Assembly (NCBI GenBank): GCA_000432135.1
Contig: HF990605.1
Location: 21,610 to 54,171, forward strand
Source: Firmicutes bacterium CAG:124
Lineage (GTDB): Bacteria > Bacillota > Clostridia > Oscillospirales > Oscillospiraceae
Reading direction: 5' to 3'
Length of the DNA stretch: 32,562 nt
This document shows positions 16,409 through 24,471 of the stretch, piece by piece. The position numbers and the translations under genes are program-made. Positions within the stretch are counted from its first letter, which is position 1; the number at the start of each line of letters is the position of its first letter. A model generated the notes under the pieces. It was not told the DNA's origin. It did not search any database and worked only from the letters and a program-made list of their open reading frames with translations.

Positions 16409-17809
16409 ATGGCAAACAGAGAAAAACAGGATATGACCGCCGAGCTGGCAGAGGGAAAAATCCTGCCGCTCGTATTCAAACTCACCATTCCGGCTGTCAT
16501 TGCGCAGCTCATTACATTTTTATATAATATCGTCGACAGAATGTACGTCGCGCGGATCGAAGGCTCCGGCATGGACGCGCTGGCCGCGCTTGGGATCGTA
16601 CTTCCCATCACGCTGATCATGCAGGCATTTGCGAATCTGGTCGGGCTTGGCGGCGCGCCGCGGGCGGGCATCAAGCTCGGCGAGGGAAAGGCGGATGAGG
16701 CGAACCGGATCTTTCACACTGCGTTCTGCCTGCTGGTCCTGCTTGGCGTTGTGATCGGCGCAGCGGCGTTCTGCTTTGCGCGGCAGATCGTACTGCTGTT
16801 TGGATGCCCGGAAAGTGCGGTGGAGTTCGCCGTTTCCTATCTTAAAATCTATGCCTGCGGCACGATTTTCGTCATGCTGGCGCAGGGACTCAACCCGTTT
16901 ATTCTGACGCAGGGCTATTCGTGGCTTGCAATGAGCTCGGTGCTGCTGGGCGCGCTTATCAACATCGCGCTCGACCCGCTGTTCATCTTCACCTTCAAAA
17001 TGGGTGTCCAGGGATCAAGCCTCGCGACGATCCTCTCTCAGCTTTGCTCGTGCATTTGGATCGTCTGCTTTTTCTTCTCCCGGAAGAGCCTGTTCCGCTT
17101 TCAGGCAAGCCTGCTGGGCCTGTCGCCGGGGCGCATTTTCAGCATTCTTTCGCTGGGCTTTACGCCGTTCATCATGACGCTGACGGAATGCGCCATCCAG
17201 ATCGTCTTCAACATCAATCTGAACCGCGCGACCGGCGGCAACAAGGACTATACCGCCGCGTTGACCGTCATGCTGAGCGCGCTGCAGCTTATTTCCCTGC
17301 CCCTGAACGGTCTTGGAAACGGTATGCAGCCGTTCGTGAGCTATAATTACGGAAAGGCAGACTCCGCACGCCTGAAACAGGGGATCAAATATGTGACGAT
17401 CATCGCGTTTATCTACGCGGTCTGCATCTGGTCCGTCTCAATGGCGTTCCCGGTAGTATACGCAAGGCTATTTTCCGCAAGCGAGGCCGTCACGCAGATC
17501 GTCAAGTGCTATACGCCGATGTTCCTGATGGGTTCCATCATGTTTTTCGTGCAGATGACGCTGCAAAACGTCAACGTCGGGCTTGGGCAGGCCAAGGAGG
17601 CGCTGCTGCTGGCGGTGAACCGGAAGGTCGTCATTCTGATTCCGCTCTGCTTTGTGCTGACGCATTTCCTCGGCTTCAAGGGCGTATACCTGTCGGAGGG
17701 CATCGCCGATCTGGTCGCAGGAATCGTGACAGCAATCGTCATTTTTACCAGCTTCCCAAAAATCTTCCGCCGCCGGGAGGAAGAAGTCAAACAGGCCGCG
17801 TCGAACTGA
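16409..17809 (+). CDS. MATE family multidrug/toxin efflux transporter
   Basis: A 466-residue membrane protein with about 12 hydrophobic helices, of the MATE (NorM/DinF) family that exports cationic drugs or metabolites by Na+ or H+ antiport. It begins ELAEGKILPLVFKLTIPAVIAQL and carries RMYVARIEGSGMDALAALGI and LALDPLFIF-like segments typical of clostridial MATE proteins. The C-terminus is short and basic. It starts at ATG 16409 with a weak AGGAACAGG upstream and appears to be a single-gene unit, since hairpins flank it. The terminator overlaps the last codons. Substrate unknown. Confidence 0.93.
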   Translation: MANREKQDMTAELAEGKILPLVFKLTIPAVIAQLITFLYNIVDRMYVARIEGSGMDALAALGIVLPITLIMQAFANLVGLGGAPRAGIKLGEGKADEANRIFHTAFCLLVLLGVVIGAAAFCFARQIVLLFGCPESAVEFAVSYLKIYACGTIFVMLAQGLNPFILTQGYSWLAMSSVLLGALINIALDPLFIFTFKMGVQGSSLATILSQLCSCIWIVCFFFSRKSLFRFQASLLGLSPGRIFSILSLGFTPFIMTLTECAIQIVFNINLNRATGGNKDYTAALTVMLSALQLISLPLNGLGNGMQPFVSYNYGKADSARLKQGIKYVTIIAFIYAVCIWSVSMAFPVVYARLFSASEAVTQIVKCYTPMFLMGSIMFFVQMTLQNVNVGLGQAKEALLLAVNRKVVILIPLCFVLTHFLGFKGVYLSEGIADLVAGIVTAIVIFTSFPKIFRRREEEVKQAASN

Positions 17810-17823
17810 CGCGGCCTGTTTGA
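17787..17823. terminator. Bidirectional terminator overlapping the MATE stop codon
   Basis: TCAAACAGGCCGCGTC (17787-17802) pairs perfectly over 16 bp with GACGCGGCCTGTTTGA (17808-17823); the MATE TGA lies at the loop/right-stem junction. The A/T-rich ends let it stop transcription from both the MATE gene and the convergent oleate hydratase gene. Confidence 0.85.
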
Positions 17824-17842
17824 TAAGATCAAAAACCGGAAA

Positions 17843-17940
17843 TCAGATGATGTTGTATTCCTTCAGCAGCTTCTCAATGTCGGTGCCCTTGATCTTGCTG
17901 AGGGCTTTTTCGAGGGCTACCTTCTGGACGAGGGAAAGCT
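17843..17940 (-). pseudogene. Orphaned C-terminal segment of oleate hydratase
   Basis: In the frame that matched before the duplication, this stretch reads DMKLSLVQKVALEKALSK and on to KLLKEYNII, stop at 17843-17845. It is a helical, lysine-rich tail as expected for an oleate hydratase end, and it is still intact. It shows that the truncation is young or is an assembly or replication slip. Confidence 0.8.
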
Positions 17941-19653
17941 TCATATCGGTGGGCTTTTTGCCGTCGCGGAGCTGGACGGTGGGGTGGGCTTTTTGCCGTA
18001 GCGGAGCTGGCAGACGGCGGTCAGCAGGTCGCGCACGTCATACACGCTGCCCCAGACCTCCGGGACGCCGCGGTCGACGTTCAGGAGCGTATAGACAGCC
18101 TCCATGCCGGTACGCATGGAATATTCGGTCGTGAAGATGGTGTCGCGCGGGGTCTCGGCGAACTGGCCGAGGAAAGCGAAGTTCACAGCACCGTCGGGCA
18201 CGACCTTCGGGCGGTCGCCATAGGCACGCGGCATGAAGAACGCGTCGATATACGGCATCATGACGGGAACGGTGTTGGCGCTGTTCGAGGCCAGATCTTC
18301 AATCTGATCCTCCGGCACGCCGATGTGGTACAGCCACTCCATGCAGATCTCCTTGCCGGTGCACTCGCGCATGGGCTTCTTCACATAATCGCCGGGCTTA
18401 TCGGTAAACAGCGAATAGACCCAGACAAGGCAGTGATCTTTGGGCTGTGCGCGGAACTGCGGCTGGCGGTTGATCGTCCAGCTCATGAGCCAGCTGGAAT
18501 CCTTGACGGTGACGATGCCGCCGGTCACAACATGACCGGTGAACGGGTCGCGCTTGCAGATATTTTTGATATAGGGAATGATCTTCTGATCGAGCGTTTC
18601 GACGGTTGCACTCATCCAGTTCGTCTGCTCGGGGTCATAGCAGAACTTATCCGGATGGCCGAAAGACGGGTCCTGTGCGGCGATCTTGCGCCACATATCC
18701 CAGCCGCCGCCGGGTTTGATCTCGGTGTTATAGGGTGCGGGTTCGTTCTGGCTGCCGCGGGAAGAATTTTCGACGCAGCCGCCATTGGTAATAAAAACAA
18801 GATCGTTTTCTGTCAGATCGATGGCGTCTTCCTTGCCGTCACGGATGATGTCGATGCGCTTGGCAAGCTTGCGGGCCGGGGTGCAGTCGAATTCGACGTT
18901 CACGACCTGAACGCCATAGTGGAACTGTACGCCGAAGCCCTTGAGATACTCGATCATCGGCAGAATCATGGACTCATACTGATTATATTTCGTGAAGCGC
19001 AGCGCCTTGAAGTCGGGCAGACCGCCGATGTGGTGGATATAGCGCTGGATATAGAGCTTCATTTCCAGGGCGCTGTGCCAGTTTTCAAAGGCAAACATCG
19101 TGCGCCAATAGAGCCAGAAGTTGGAGTTGAAGACCTCGTCGTCAAAGAAGTCTGTGATGCGCTTGTCCTGCAGATCTTCATTCGGGGTGAAGAACAGCTT
19201 CATGATCTCCATCGCCCCCTTGTCGGAAATGTCGAACTTGCCGTCGGTATGCGCGTCCTGACCACGGTTGACGGTAGCGCGGCAGAGGGAATAGTTCGGG
19301 TCTTCCTTGTTCAGCCAGTAATACTCGTCGAGAACGCTTACGCCCTCCGTCTCGATGGACGGGATGGAGTGGAACAGATCCCACATGACCTCGAAATGAT
19401 TGTCCATCTCGCGGCCGCCGCGCATGACATAGCCGACGTTTTCAAACTTATAGCCGTCGCAAGCGCCGCCGGGAATCGAATCCTTTTCCAGAATATGCAC
19501 GTGTTCGCCCTTCATCTGGCCGTCACGGACAAGATAGCAGGCTGCCGTCAGCGCCGCGAGGCCGCTGCCGACAATATAGGCCGATTTCTGATCGACGCCA
19601 TCCGGCTTTTTGGGCCTTGCAAATGCTTCATAGTTACCGCTCGAATAATACAT
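17941..19653 (-). CDS. ohyA: Oleate hydratase with frameshifted, truncated C-terminus
   Basis: A 570-residue FAD-dependent hydratase (myosin-cross-reactive antigen family) adding water to the cis-9 bond of oleic and similar acids to give 10-hydroxystearate. The start MYYSSGNYEAFARPKKPDGV, FAD motif GSGLAAL (29-35), RGGREMDNHFE with Glu82 and LYIQRYIHH with Tyr201 match the catalytic positions known in staphylococcal-type enzymes. After residue 557 (GKKPT) the frame shifts into 13 foreign residues and stops. The cause is an imperfect 35-bp tandem repeat (17948-17975 against 17983-18010). Removing 35 bp restores a frame to TGA at 17843-17845 and exactly 591 residues, the normal family length. 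GGAGG precedes ATG 19653. The lost tail is the region linked to membrane association in the family, so activity on membrane-derived fatty acids may be impaired. Confidence 0.93.
   Translation of the reverse strand: MYYSSGNYEAFARPKKPDGVDQKSAYIVGSGLAALTAACYLVRDGQMKGEHVHILEKDSIPGGACDGYKFENVGYVMRGGREMDNHFEVMWDLFHSIPSIETEGVSVLDEYYWLNKEDPNYSLCRATVNRGQDAHTDGKFDISDKGAMEIMKLFFTPNEDLQDKRITDFFDDEVFNSNFWLYWRTMFAFENWHSALEMKLYIQRYIHHIGGLPDFKALRFTKYNQYESMILPMIEYLKGFGVQFHYGVQVVNVEFDCTPARKLAKRIDIIRDGKEDAIDLTENDLVFITNGGCVENSSRGSQNEPAPYNTEIKPGGGWDMWRKIAAQDPSFGHPDKFCYDPEQTNWMSATVETLDQKIIPYIKNICKRDPFTGHVVTGGIVTVKDSSWLMSWTINRQPQFRAQPKDHCLVWVYSLFTDKPGDYVKKPMRECTGKEICMEWLYHIGVPEDQIEDLASNSANTVPVMMPYIDAFFMPRAYGDRPKVVPDGAVNFAFLGQFAETPRDTIFTTEYSMRTGMEAVYTLLNVDRGVPEVWGSVYDVRDLLTAVCQLRYGKKPTPPSSSATAKSPPI
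17948..18010. repeat. Imperfect 35-bp-period tandem repeat inside ohyA
   Basis: Two 28-bp copies (17948-17975 and 17983-18010), both beginning GGTGGGCTTTTTGCCGT on the plus strand, differ at one base and are separated by 7 bp. The period of 35 is not a multiple of three, hence the frameshift. Confidence 0.95.
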
Positions 19654-19677
19654 GATTCATACCTCCATAAAAAGTCT

Positions 19678-19699
19678 GGAAACATTGCTTTATGTTTCC
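19678..19699. promoter_or_regulatory. Candidate TetR-family operator in front of ohyA
   Basis: GGAAACAT and ATGTTTCC form a perfect 8-bp dyad with a 6-bp spacer, 24 bp upstream of the ohyA start and within its likely early transcribed region. The adjacent TetR gene is the obvious binder. A possible ohyA promoter (TTGTGC, 17 nt, TATGCT on the minus strand) lies just upstream. Confidence 0.6.
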
Positions 19700-19751
19700 C
19701 TTTCGATGGTATGAGCATACTACGGATTCAAAAAATGCACAATAAGCAGAA

Positions 19752-19786
19752 AACGCCCTGTGATAAAGTTCTTATCACAGGGCGTT
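19752..19786 (-). terminator. tetR terminator
   Basis: AACGCCCTGTGATAA and TTATCACAGGGCGTT pair perfectly over 15 bp with a 5-nt loop; on the minus strand TTTT follows. It separates the TetR gene from ohyA, which must therefore have its own promoter. Confidence 0.88.
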
Positions 19787-19804
19787 GTTCTGTTCAATTT
19801 CTTA

Positions 19805-20383
19805 TCAATCAGCCGGATTTGATGGAGTGTCAATCCGGAAGCGGCCAAGCGCGGCGGAAACGCTGCCGTGGATGACGCAGTCCAGCCGGTCGATGATTTC
19901 TTTCGGTTCACCCTTCATGTCGTGCTTGATCCAGTCGAGCATGAGGCCGACAAAGGCGTATTTGTAGACGTTGGCGATAAACGCCTTGTCCTCCGGGCGG
20001 ACAGACATACCGGCGGCCTGCTCCTCGACCACGCCCTCAAGCAGATCGTAGGTCAGCTTATAGAGATAAGTTTCAACCTGTTCACGGCTGACGGAGTGGT
20101 AGACGTTCATAATGAAGGGCTTGTTCGCCAGAACGGCCTCGAAGATCTGCTCAAAGCCCTGCTGCCATGTTTCATAGGTCTTCTTTCCTGCCAGCGCCTT
20201 CGCCGCGTCCTCCTGACACGACCATTCGACCAGATCGTAGATGTCTTTGAAATGGTAATAGAACGTCATGCGATTGATACCGCAGTCATCGGCGATATCG
20301 CTGATGGTGATTTTATGGAGCGGCTTTTGCAGGAGCAGATTTTTAAGTGACTGCTCCAGCGCGCGTTTGGTCAGATCGGACAT
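19805..20383 (-). CDS. TetR/AcrR family regulator, probable controller of oleate hydratase
   Basis: A 192-residue TetR-type repressor. The helix-turn-helix is at about residues 25-55 (ITISDIADDCGINRMTFYYHF). The C-terminal ligand domain is helical and resembles the DhaS-like subgroup. It lies directly upstream of ohyA on the same strand, and a perfect dyad stands before ohyA, so a fatty-acid-responsive repressor of oleate hydratase is the simplest reading; the ligand is inference. Its own promoter overlaps that of the divergent GntR gene, sharing a TTGACA inverted repeat. A GGAGGC ribosome site precedes ATG 20383. Confidence 0.88.
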   Translation of the reverse strand: MSDLTKRALEQSLKNLLLQKPLHKITISDIADDCGINRMTFYYHFKDIYDLVEWSCQEDAAKALAGKKTYETWQQGFEQIFEAVLANKPFIMNVYHSVSREQVETYLYKLTYDLLEGVVEEQAAGMSVRPEDKAFIANVYKYAFVGLMLDWIKHDMKGEPKEIIDRLDCVIHGSVSAALGRFRIDTPSNPAD

Positions 20384-20424
20384 AGGTGCCTCCTGTCTCG
20401 AACAGCGTTCGGGCGCTTTTCTTC

Positions 20425-20491
20425 AGATTATCCGCTTTTTGCTGAAATGTCAAGACAGCGGCTTGACAGGCAAGTGTACTATGTGTATAAT
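20425..20491. promoter_or_regulatory. Overlapping divergent promoters of tetR and the YtrA-like operon
   Basis: Plus strand: TTGACA (20463-20468), 17 nt, TATAAT (20486-20491), a full consensus. Minus strand: TTGACA (20453-20448), 17 nt, TAATCT (20430-20425). The two -35 boxes form a 7-bp inverted repeat TGTCAAG/CTTGACA (20448-20468), so the two promoters probably compete for polymerase. Confidence 0.85.
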
Positions 20492-20507
20492 ACAGTCAGA
20501 AAGTGTA
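20473..20507. promoter_or_regulatory. Candidate YtrA-type operator
   Basis: AGTGTA (20473-20478) faces TACAGT (20491-20496) across 12 bp, spanning the spacer and -10 of the operon promoter, and another AGTGTA lies at 20502-20507. This resembles the AGTGTA / TACACT dyad described for Bacillus subtilis YtrA, with one mismatch and 1 bp shorter spacing. Autorepression by the first gene is likely. Confidence 0.5.
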
Positions 20508-20535
20508 TGACTTGAGTAATACGGTGGTGACGGAT

Positions 20536-20919
20536 ATGGTGTCGTTTGAGGCGTTCCGCGCAGTGGATGGGGCGCCGGTGTATCTGCAAATTATCAACTT
20601 TATCAAGCGTGGCGCGATCGCAGGGACGATCAGGGACGGCGACGAGCTGCCGTCGCGCCGGGTTCTGTCGGCGCTGCTCGGCATCAACCCGAATACGGTG
20701 CAGAAAGCGTTTCACATTTTGGAGGAAGAGCATCTGATGGAATCGCGTACAGGCGCAAAAAGCTGCATGACCCTGCCGCCCGATACGCTGGACGCGCTGC
20801 GGCGAGAGGTCTTATCGGACGAGCTGCGTGCAATGGCGCGCACACTGCGGCAGCTGGGAATTTCCAAAGAAGAAGCGCTGCGTCTCATCGAGCAGGCGTG
20901 GGAGGAGGAAGCGCAATGA
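20536..20919 (+). CDS. GntR family regulator, YtrA subfamily
   Basis: A 127-residue winged-helix regulator. PVYLQIINFIKRGAIAGTI, DELPSRRVLSALLGINPNTV and QKAFHILEEEHLM form the GntR DNA-binding domain, followed by only about 50 helical residues. This short build defines the YtrA subfamily, which sits in front of ABC transporter operons and often answers cell-envelope antibiotics. The frame is open from a GTG at 20503, but that is almost at the transcription start; GGTGGTGA (20523-20530) supports ATG 20536. Its stop overlaps the next gene as ATGA. It probably represses its own operon through the dyad in the promoter. Confidence 0.9.
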   Translation: MVSFEAFRAVDGAPVYLQIINFIKRGAIAGTIRDGDELPSRRVLSALLGINPNTVQKAFHILEEEHLMESRTGAKSCMTLPPDTLDALRREVLSDELRAMARTLRQLGISKEEALRLIEQAWEEEAQ

Positions 20920-21659
20920 AAAAACAGGTATCCGTATTCGGATTGCATACGCGTGCGGCGCTGAACCGGCTGCTGCTGGCAGCGCTGGGGTTGCTGGCGG
21001 TCGAGTTGATCCTTGCCGGGGTGTGTATCGCGCGCGGAACAGCGCTTACGCTGTCCGGCAGCAGCCTGGAAACTGCGCTGCAGCATTCGTTCCGGGCCGG
21101 GATTATCGCGCTTCAGGTGCTGCTGGCATCCAGCCTCGGTTCAAACAGCCGGTACAGCTATACGCTGCAGCGGCTGCGGGTATCGGAGCGCTGCGTATTC
21201 CTCTGGAGCTGCGTTTGCAATACGCTCTGCTTTGCGGTCTTGTGGTGTGTGCAGATCATGGCAGCTGTGGGCGCGGCATTCTGGAACGCAAAAAGCGCCG
21301 TGTATTCGGCTGGCCCGCAGGGCGTGTTTGTGGATTTCTACCGCAGCGGCTTTCTGCATGGGCTTCTGCCGCTGGCAGACGGGTATGGATGGGCGCGCAA
21401 CGCACTGTTCGTGCTGGCGCTGGGCTGCGTGACCGCGTATATGCAGCTTGGCATACGCAGGAAAGGCAGCCGCAGCTGGCTGGTCTGCATGGGGCTGACG
21501 CTGCTTCTGGTCTTGTGCCTGCCGGTTCAGTATGGCGCAGGCCGGAGCACGGGCATTTTCCATGCGATCGCGGCGCTGCTTGTCGGGCTCGGCTTTCTGG
21601 GGTTCGGGCTGACGCAGACACATAACGGAAAGGACGGGCTGGCAGATGAAGTGGAGTAA
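20916..21659 (+). CDS. ABC transporter membrane protein (first)
   Basis: A 247-residue integral membrane protein with about six predicted helices (for example LLLAALGLLAVELILAGVCI and a C-terminal cluster IAALLVGLGFLGFGL). It has no motif I can name, but its place between a YtrA regulator and an ABC ATPase marks it as an ABC-2-like permease subunit. GGAGGAGGAA lies just before ATG 20916, which overlaps the regulator stop. An earlier in-frame GTG at 20898 is less likely. It overlaps the next gene by 14 bp, so the operon is tightly coupled. Substrate unknown. Confidence 0.8.
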   Translation: MKKQVSVFGLHTRAALNRLLLAALGLLAVELILAGVCIARGTALTLSGSSLETALQHSFRAGIIALQVLLASSLGSNSRYSYTLQRLRVSERCVFLWSCVCNTLCFAVLWCVQIMAAVGAAFWNAKSAVYSAGPQGVFVDFYRSGFLHGLLPLADGYGWARNALFVLALGCVTAYMQLGIRRKGSRSWLVCMGLTLLLVLCLPVQYGAGRSTGIFHAIAALLVGLGFLGFGLTQTHNGKDGLADEVE

Positions 21660-22155
21660 ACGCCTTTCGCGGTACACGCTGCCCGGAATGGGGCTGAAAT
21701 GGGACGCTTCGTATTTCGGCCTGCTGTTTCTGGCGATGCTGTTGGTCGCGCTGTACACGTTTCTACGGGACTATCAGGCCGCGCTGCGTGAACTGTACAT
21801 CTTTCGCTATGGGACACAGATTTTGCGGCAGGGCGCGGTCATGCCGACTCTGAATACACTCCTGCGGCACAAATTCACCGTCTTCTGGGCCTATACGGCC
21901 CTCTGCGCGCTGCGCGCGTTCGCCAATTACAGGTCGTTTTTCACGGAGACAAAGAGCATTTATCTCATGAAGCGGCTGAAGGATCCAAACGAGCTGCGCA
22001 GGCGCTGCATTGCGATTCCTGCGGCAGCCTGCGGCGCGGCGCTGGTTCTGTTTTTGCTGTTGCTATGGATATTTGTCCTGCTTTACCGAAATGGTGTTCC
22101 GGCACGCTGTATGCCGCCGGAGGAAACTTTAAATATCTGGGGGGCGTTTTTCTGA
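21646..22155 (+). CDS. ABC transporter-associated membrane protein (second)
   Basis: A 169-residue membrane protein with a helix near residues 24-42 (YFGLLFLAMLLVALYTF), a middle amphipathic region and a strong helix at about 126-147. I recognise no family. Basic residues flank the helices (KRLSRY, MKRLKD, RRRC). It is encoded with 14-bp overlap by the preceding permease gene and a 1-bp TGATG overlap with the ATPase gene, so it is very likely a subunit or partner of the same transporter. Confidence 0.75.
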   Translation: MKWSKRLSRYTLPGMGLKWDASYFGLLFLAMLLVALYTFLRDYQAALRELYIFRYGTQILRQGAVMPTLNTLLRHKFTVFWAYTALCALRAFANYRSFFTETKSIYLMKRLKDPNELRRRCIAIPAAACGAALVLFLLLLWIFVLLYRNGVPARCMPPEETLNIWGAFF

Positions 22156-22901
22156 TGCTGGAAATCAAAAATCTCTGCAAGCGCTACGGCCAGACACAGG
22201 CGCTGGACAACGTGCAGCTTTCTGTCGGGCCGGGCGAGATCGTCGGCCTGTTCGGAGAAAACGGTGCAGGCAAGACGACGCTGATGAAGTGCATTCTGCA
22301 GCTGATCTTATATGACGCTGGTGGTATTACGCTGGACGGCAAACTGATCACGCGGCAGAACATCGGCCGGTTTTCCTTCGCCACGTGTGAGCACAGCTTC
22401 TTCCCCGCCCTGACCGCCAAAGCCCACCGGGAATTTTATGAGGAGCACTTTGAGACGTTCCTCGGCAGGCGTTTTGAGGGCCTGATGGACTTCTTTCAGC
22501 TTCCGATGGACAAGCCCATCCGCAGCTTCTCGACCGGGCAGAAAAACCAGTTTGAGGTCATCATGGCCCTGTCGCAGGGCGCGGATTATATCCTGATGGA
22601 CGAGCCGTTTGCGGGAAACGATGTTTTCAACCGCGAGGATTTTTATAAGGTTCTGCTCGGCATTCTCGAGCCGCACGAAACGGTGATCCTGTCTACGCAC
22701 CTGATTGAGGAAGTGACGGGCTTTATCGGACGGGCCGTTCTGCTGCACAAGGGCCAAATCGCGGGCGACGTGCAGACAACAGAGCTGGACGAACAGGGCA
22801 AAACACTGATGGACTATGTCAAGGAGACGTACAGCTATCAATCTGACCGCGTTTCCAGAGCGCTGACCGAGCTGACCGGCAAGGAGGACGAGGATGCGTA
22901 A
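22155..22901 (+). CDS. ABC transporter ATP-binding protein
   Basis: A 248-residue ATPase. Walker A is GENGAGKTT (34-42), the Walker B ends ILMDEP (Asp149, Glu150) and the switch histidine is in LSTHLIEEV. The signature is SFSTGQ (124-129) in place of LSGGQ, a variant also seen in YtrB-like and bacteriocin-immunity ATPases. It would power the two membrane proteins upstream. The start ATG overlaps the previous stop as TGATG; the frame is open further upstream, but the ABC fold begins at MLEIKNLCKRYG. The stop overlaps the next gene by 8 bp. Confidence 0.93.
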   Translation: MLEIKNLCKRYGQTQALDNVQLSVGPGEIVGLFGENGAGKTTLMKCILQLILYDAGGITLDGKLITRQNIGRFSFATCEHSFFPALTAKAHREFYEEHFETFLGRRFEGLMDFFQLPMDKPIRSFSTGQKNQFEVIMALSQGADYILMDEPFAGNDVFNREDFYKVLLGILEPHETVILSTHLIEEVTGFIGRAVLLHKGQIAGDVQTTELDEQGKTLMDYVKETYSYQSDRVSRALTELTGKEDEDA

Positions 22902-24417
22902 AACGCTGATGATCTTTCTGGCGCTTGTACTGGTGTGCGGCTGCGGCACGGCATTGGCTGCGCAGGCGGTCAGTGCGCCGCGCGAGGAAATTTTGTTTCA
23001 GGAGCACATATTCTCCGGCGACCCGGCTGCGGCCGATGGGCTGACCGTGCAGCTCAAAACCGGTATGCGGTACAAGCTGAACTGGGAGAGCACTGTGCAG
23101 TTTTCCGCGCAGGATTACCGCGCGGAGACAAGCTTCCGCTTCCTGCCCGCCGGGCAGGCGGAGCAGCAAGAGATACGCTATCGCGGTGTTGAGATCAATT
23201 TTTACCGCGACGCAGCCACGACCGGCAGCGACGACGTCTTCGGCTTCTCAACGGCGTATCAGTCCCTGCTGGACACACTTTCGCCTGGCGAAAGCGGTTC
23301 CATGACGATCCGGTTTGCAGACTATTACGACGAATATCCGTTTGAGTTTTCCATCGATCTTCCGGGCGTTAATTATGACCCCCTTGTCAACTGGCAGGAC
23401 GCCTCAGCGGACAGCGAATGGCTTGGTGAACGCGCACAGGCCGCCTTAGGCCGCTTTTTCCGCATTCCGGTTCTGCAGGATGAGTACGTAGAGCTTGGCA
23501 TTGACAAGAATATGGACGGAACGGGTTCGGGCCGCAGCATTTCCAGCGTCATGGAGGGCGACCGGTTCTGGATGAACGTAGAAAGCGTTATAACGGGCGA
23601 CACCTGCTTCTTCTGGTTCGGCAACCGGACGGACAAAGACCGGCTGGTCGACACAAGCCGCATTCCGGGCGGCTATGGCGTCTATATGCTCCCCTACGGG
23701 CCGCTTGCCCCGGATGCCGAGGCCAGCGCGTTTTACGGCGGGAACACAAACGAGGTCTATACCGATCAGCTGACCTGCTTCTTCCCGGTCGACCCGGAGA
23801 CGCGCATCGAGCACCTTGGCCTGACGCCGGACAAAACGCGGCTTTTACTTCATACGGTTGAAAATAACACATATTATGTAACCTTAATCGACTGCAAAAC
23901 AGGTGACACTCTGCAAAAGCTGGCGGTATCGGATTTTGAGCCGGAAGATGATTATGTAAACATAACAGAAACAGCGGATTTCGTCTGCATCCAGCAGACC
24001 CAGGGGCGCATCTGCGTTCTGACACAGAACGCGGATGGACTGTATCAGCTCGTGCTGCGTTCTGATTATTCACCCGATGATCTGTATTCGCCGGTATACG
24101 CGACTGTCCGCGCGATGGCCTTTGACGGAAAACGGCTGGCCATAGTCAACAACGACGAGACTGTCCTGGCGAACGATGACAACCGTACAAAAAGCTATCT
24201 TGCCGGAACCACCGAGGCACTTATCACGCTGGACGGCGCATACTTTGACAACTGCGGCTTTACACTGACAGTCTTCGATCAAACAGGAGTCGCCTATAGC
24301 GGCGCTTATGTCAGCAGCTTGGAAAGCGTCAATTATCTCACAGGCGGGACGCTCAACATGGACCATCTTGTTCTGCCATACTCTATCACGCTCAGCTGGC
24401 AAAACGGCGCAACGTAA
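22894..24417 (+). CDS. Secreted or lipid-anchored protein of the ABC operon, unknown function
   Basis: A 507-residue exported protein. A short signal (MRKTLMIFLALVLVCGCG) offers both a lipobox-like VCGC (Cys17) and a signal-peptidase I site after ALA (residue 22), so anchoring is uncertain. The mature part has an N-terminal beta-rich domain (about 30-165) and a C-terminal half with repeating beta segments (e.g. LGLTPDKTRLLLHTV, RAMAFDGKRLAIVNN) suggestive of a beta-propeller. No catalytic motif is evident. Its gene overlaps the ATPase gene by 8 bp and ends the operon, so it is probably the extracellular sensor or substrate-binding partner of this YtrA-type transporter. Confidence 0.8.
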   Translation: MRKTLMIFLALVLVCGCGTALAAQAVSAPREEILFQEHIFSGDPAAADGLTVQLKTGMRYKLNWESTVQFSAQDYRAETSFRFLPAGQAEQQEIRYRGVEINFYRDAATTGSDDVFGFSTAYQSLLDTLSPGESGSMTIRFADYYDEYPFEFSIDLPGVNYDPLVNWQDASADSEWLGERAQAALGRFFRIPVLQDEYVELGIDKNMDGTGSGRSISSVMEGDRFWMNVESVITGDTCFFWFGNRTDKDRLVDTSRIPGGYGVYMLPYGPLAPDAEASAFYGGNTNEVYTDQLTCFFPVDPETRIEHLGLTPDKTRLLLHTVENNTYYVTLIDCKTGDTLQKLAVSDFEPEDDYVNITETADFVCIQQTQGRICVLTQNADGLYQLVLRSDYSPDDLYSPVYATVRAMAFDGKRLAIVNNDETVLANDDNRTKSYLAGTTEALITLDGAYFDNCGFTLTVFDQTGVAYSGAYVSSLESVNYLTGGTLNMDHLVLPYSITLSWQNGAT

Positions 24418-24431
24418 TCAATATTTATCTC

Positions 24432-24461
24432 CCTCTGCCCAATTTGGGCAGAGGTTTTTTT
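24432..24461 (+). terminator. Terminator of the YtrA/ABC operon
   Basis: CCTCTGCCC and GGGCAGAGG form a perfect 9-bp stem with a 5-nt loop and a TTTTTTT tail. It isolates the operon from the small-peptide genes that follow. Confidence 0.95.
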
Positions 24462-24471
24462 ATTTTGGGGC

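Noticed and set aside
18325..19875. 516-codon plus-strand frame opposite oleate hydratase
   Set aside because: It runs antisense across two genes and a terminator and matches nothing; the minus frame has FAD and catalytic residues.
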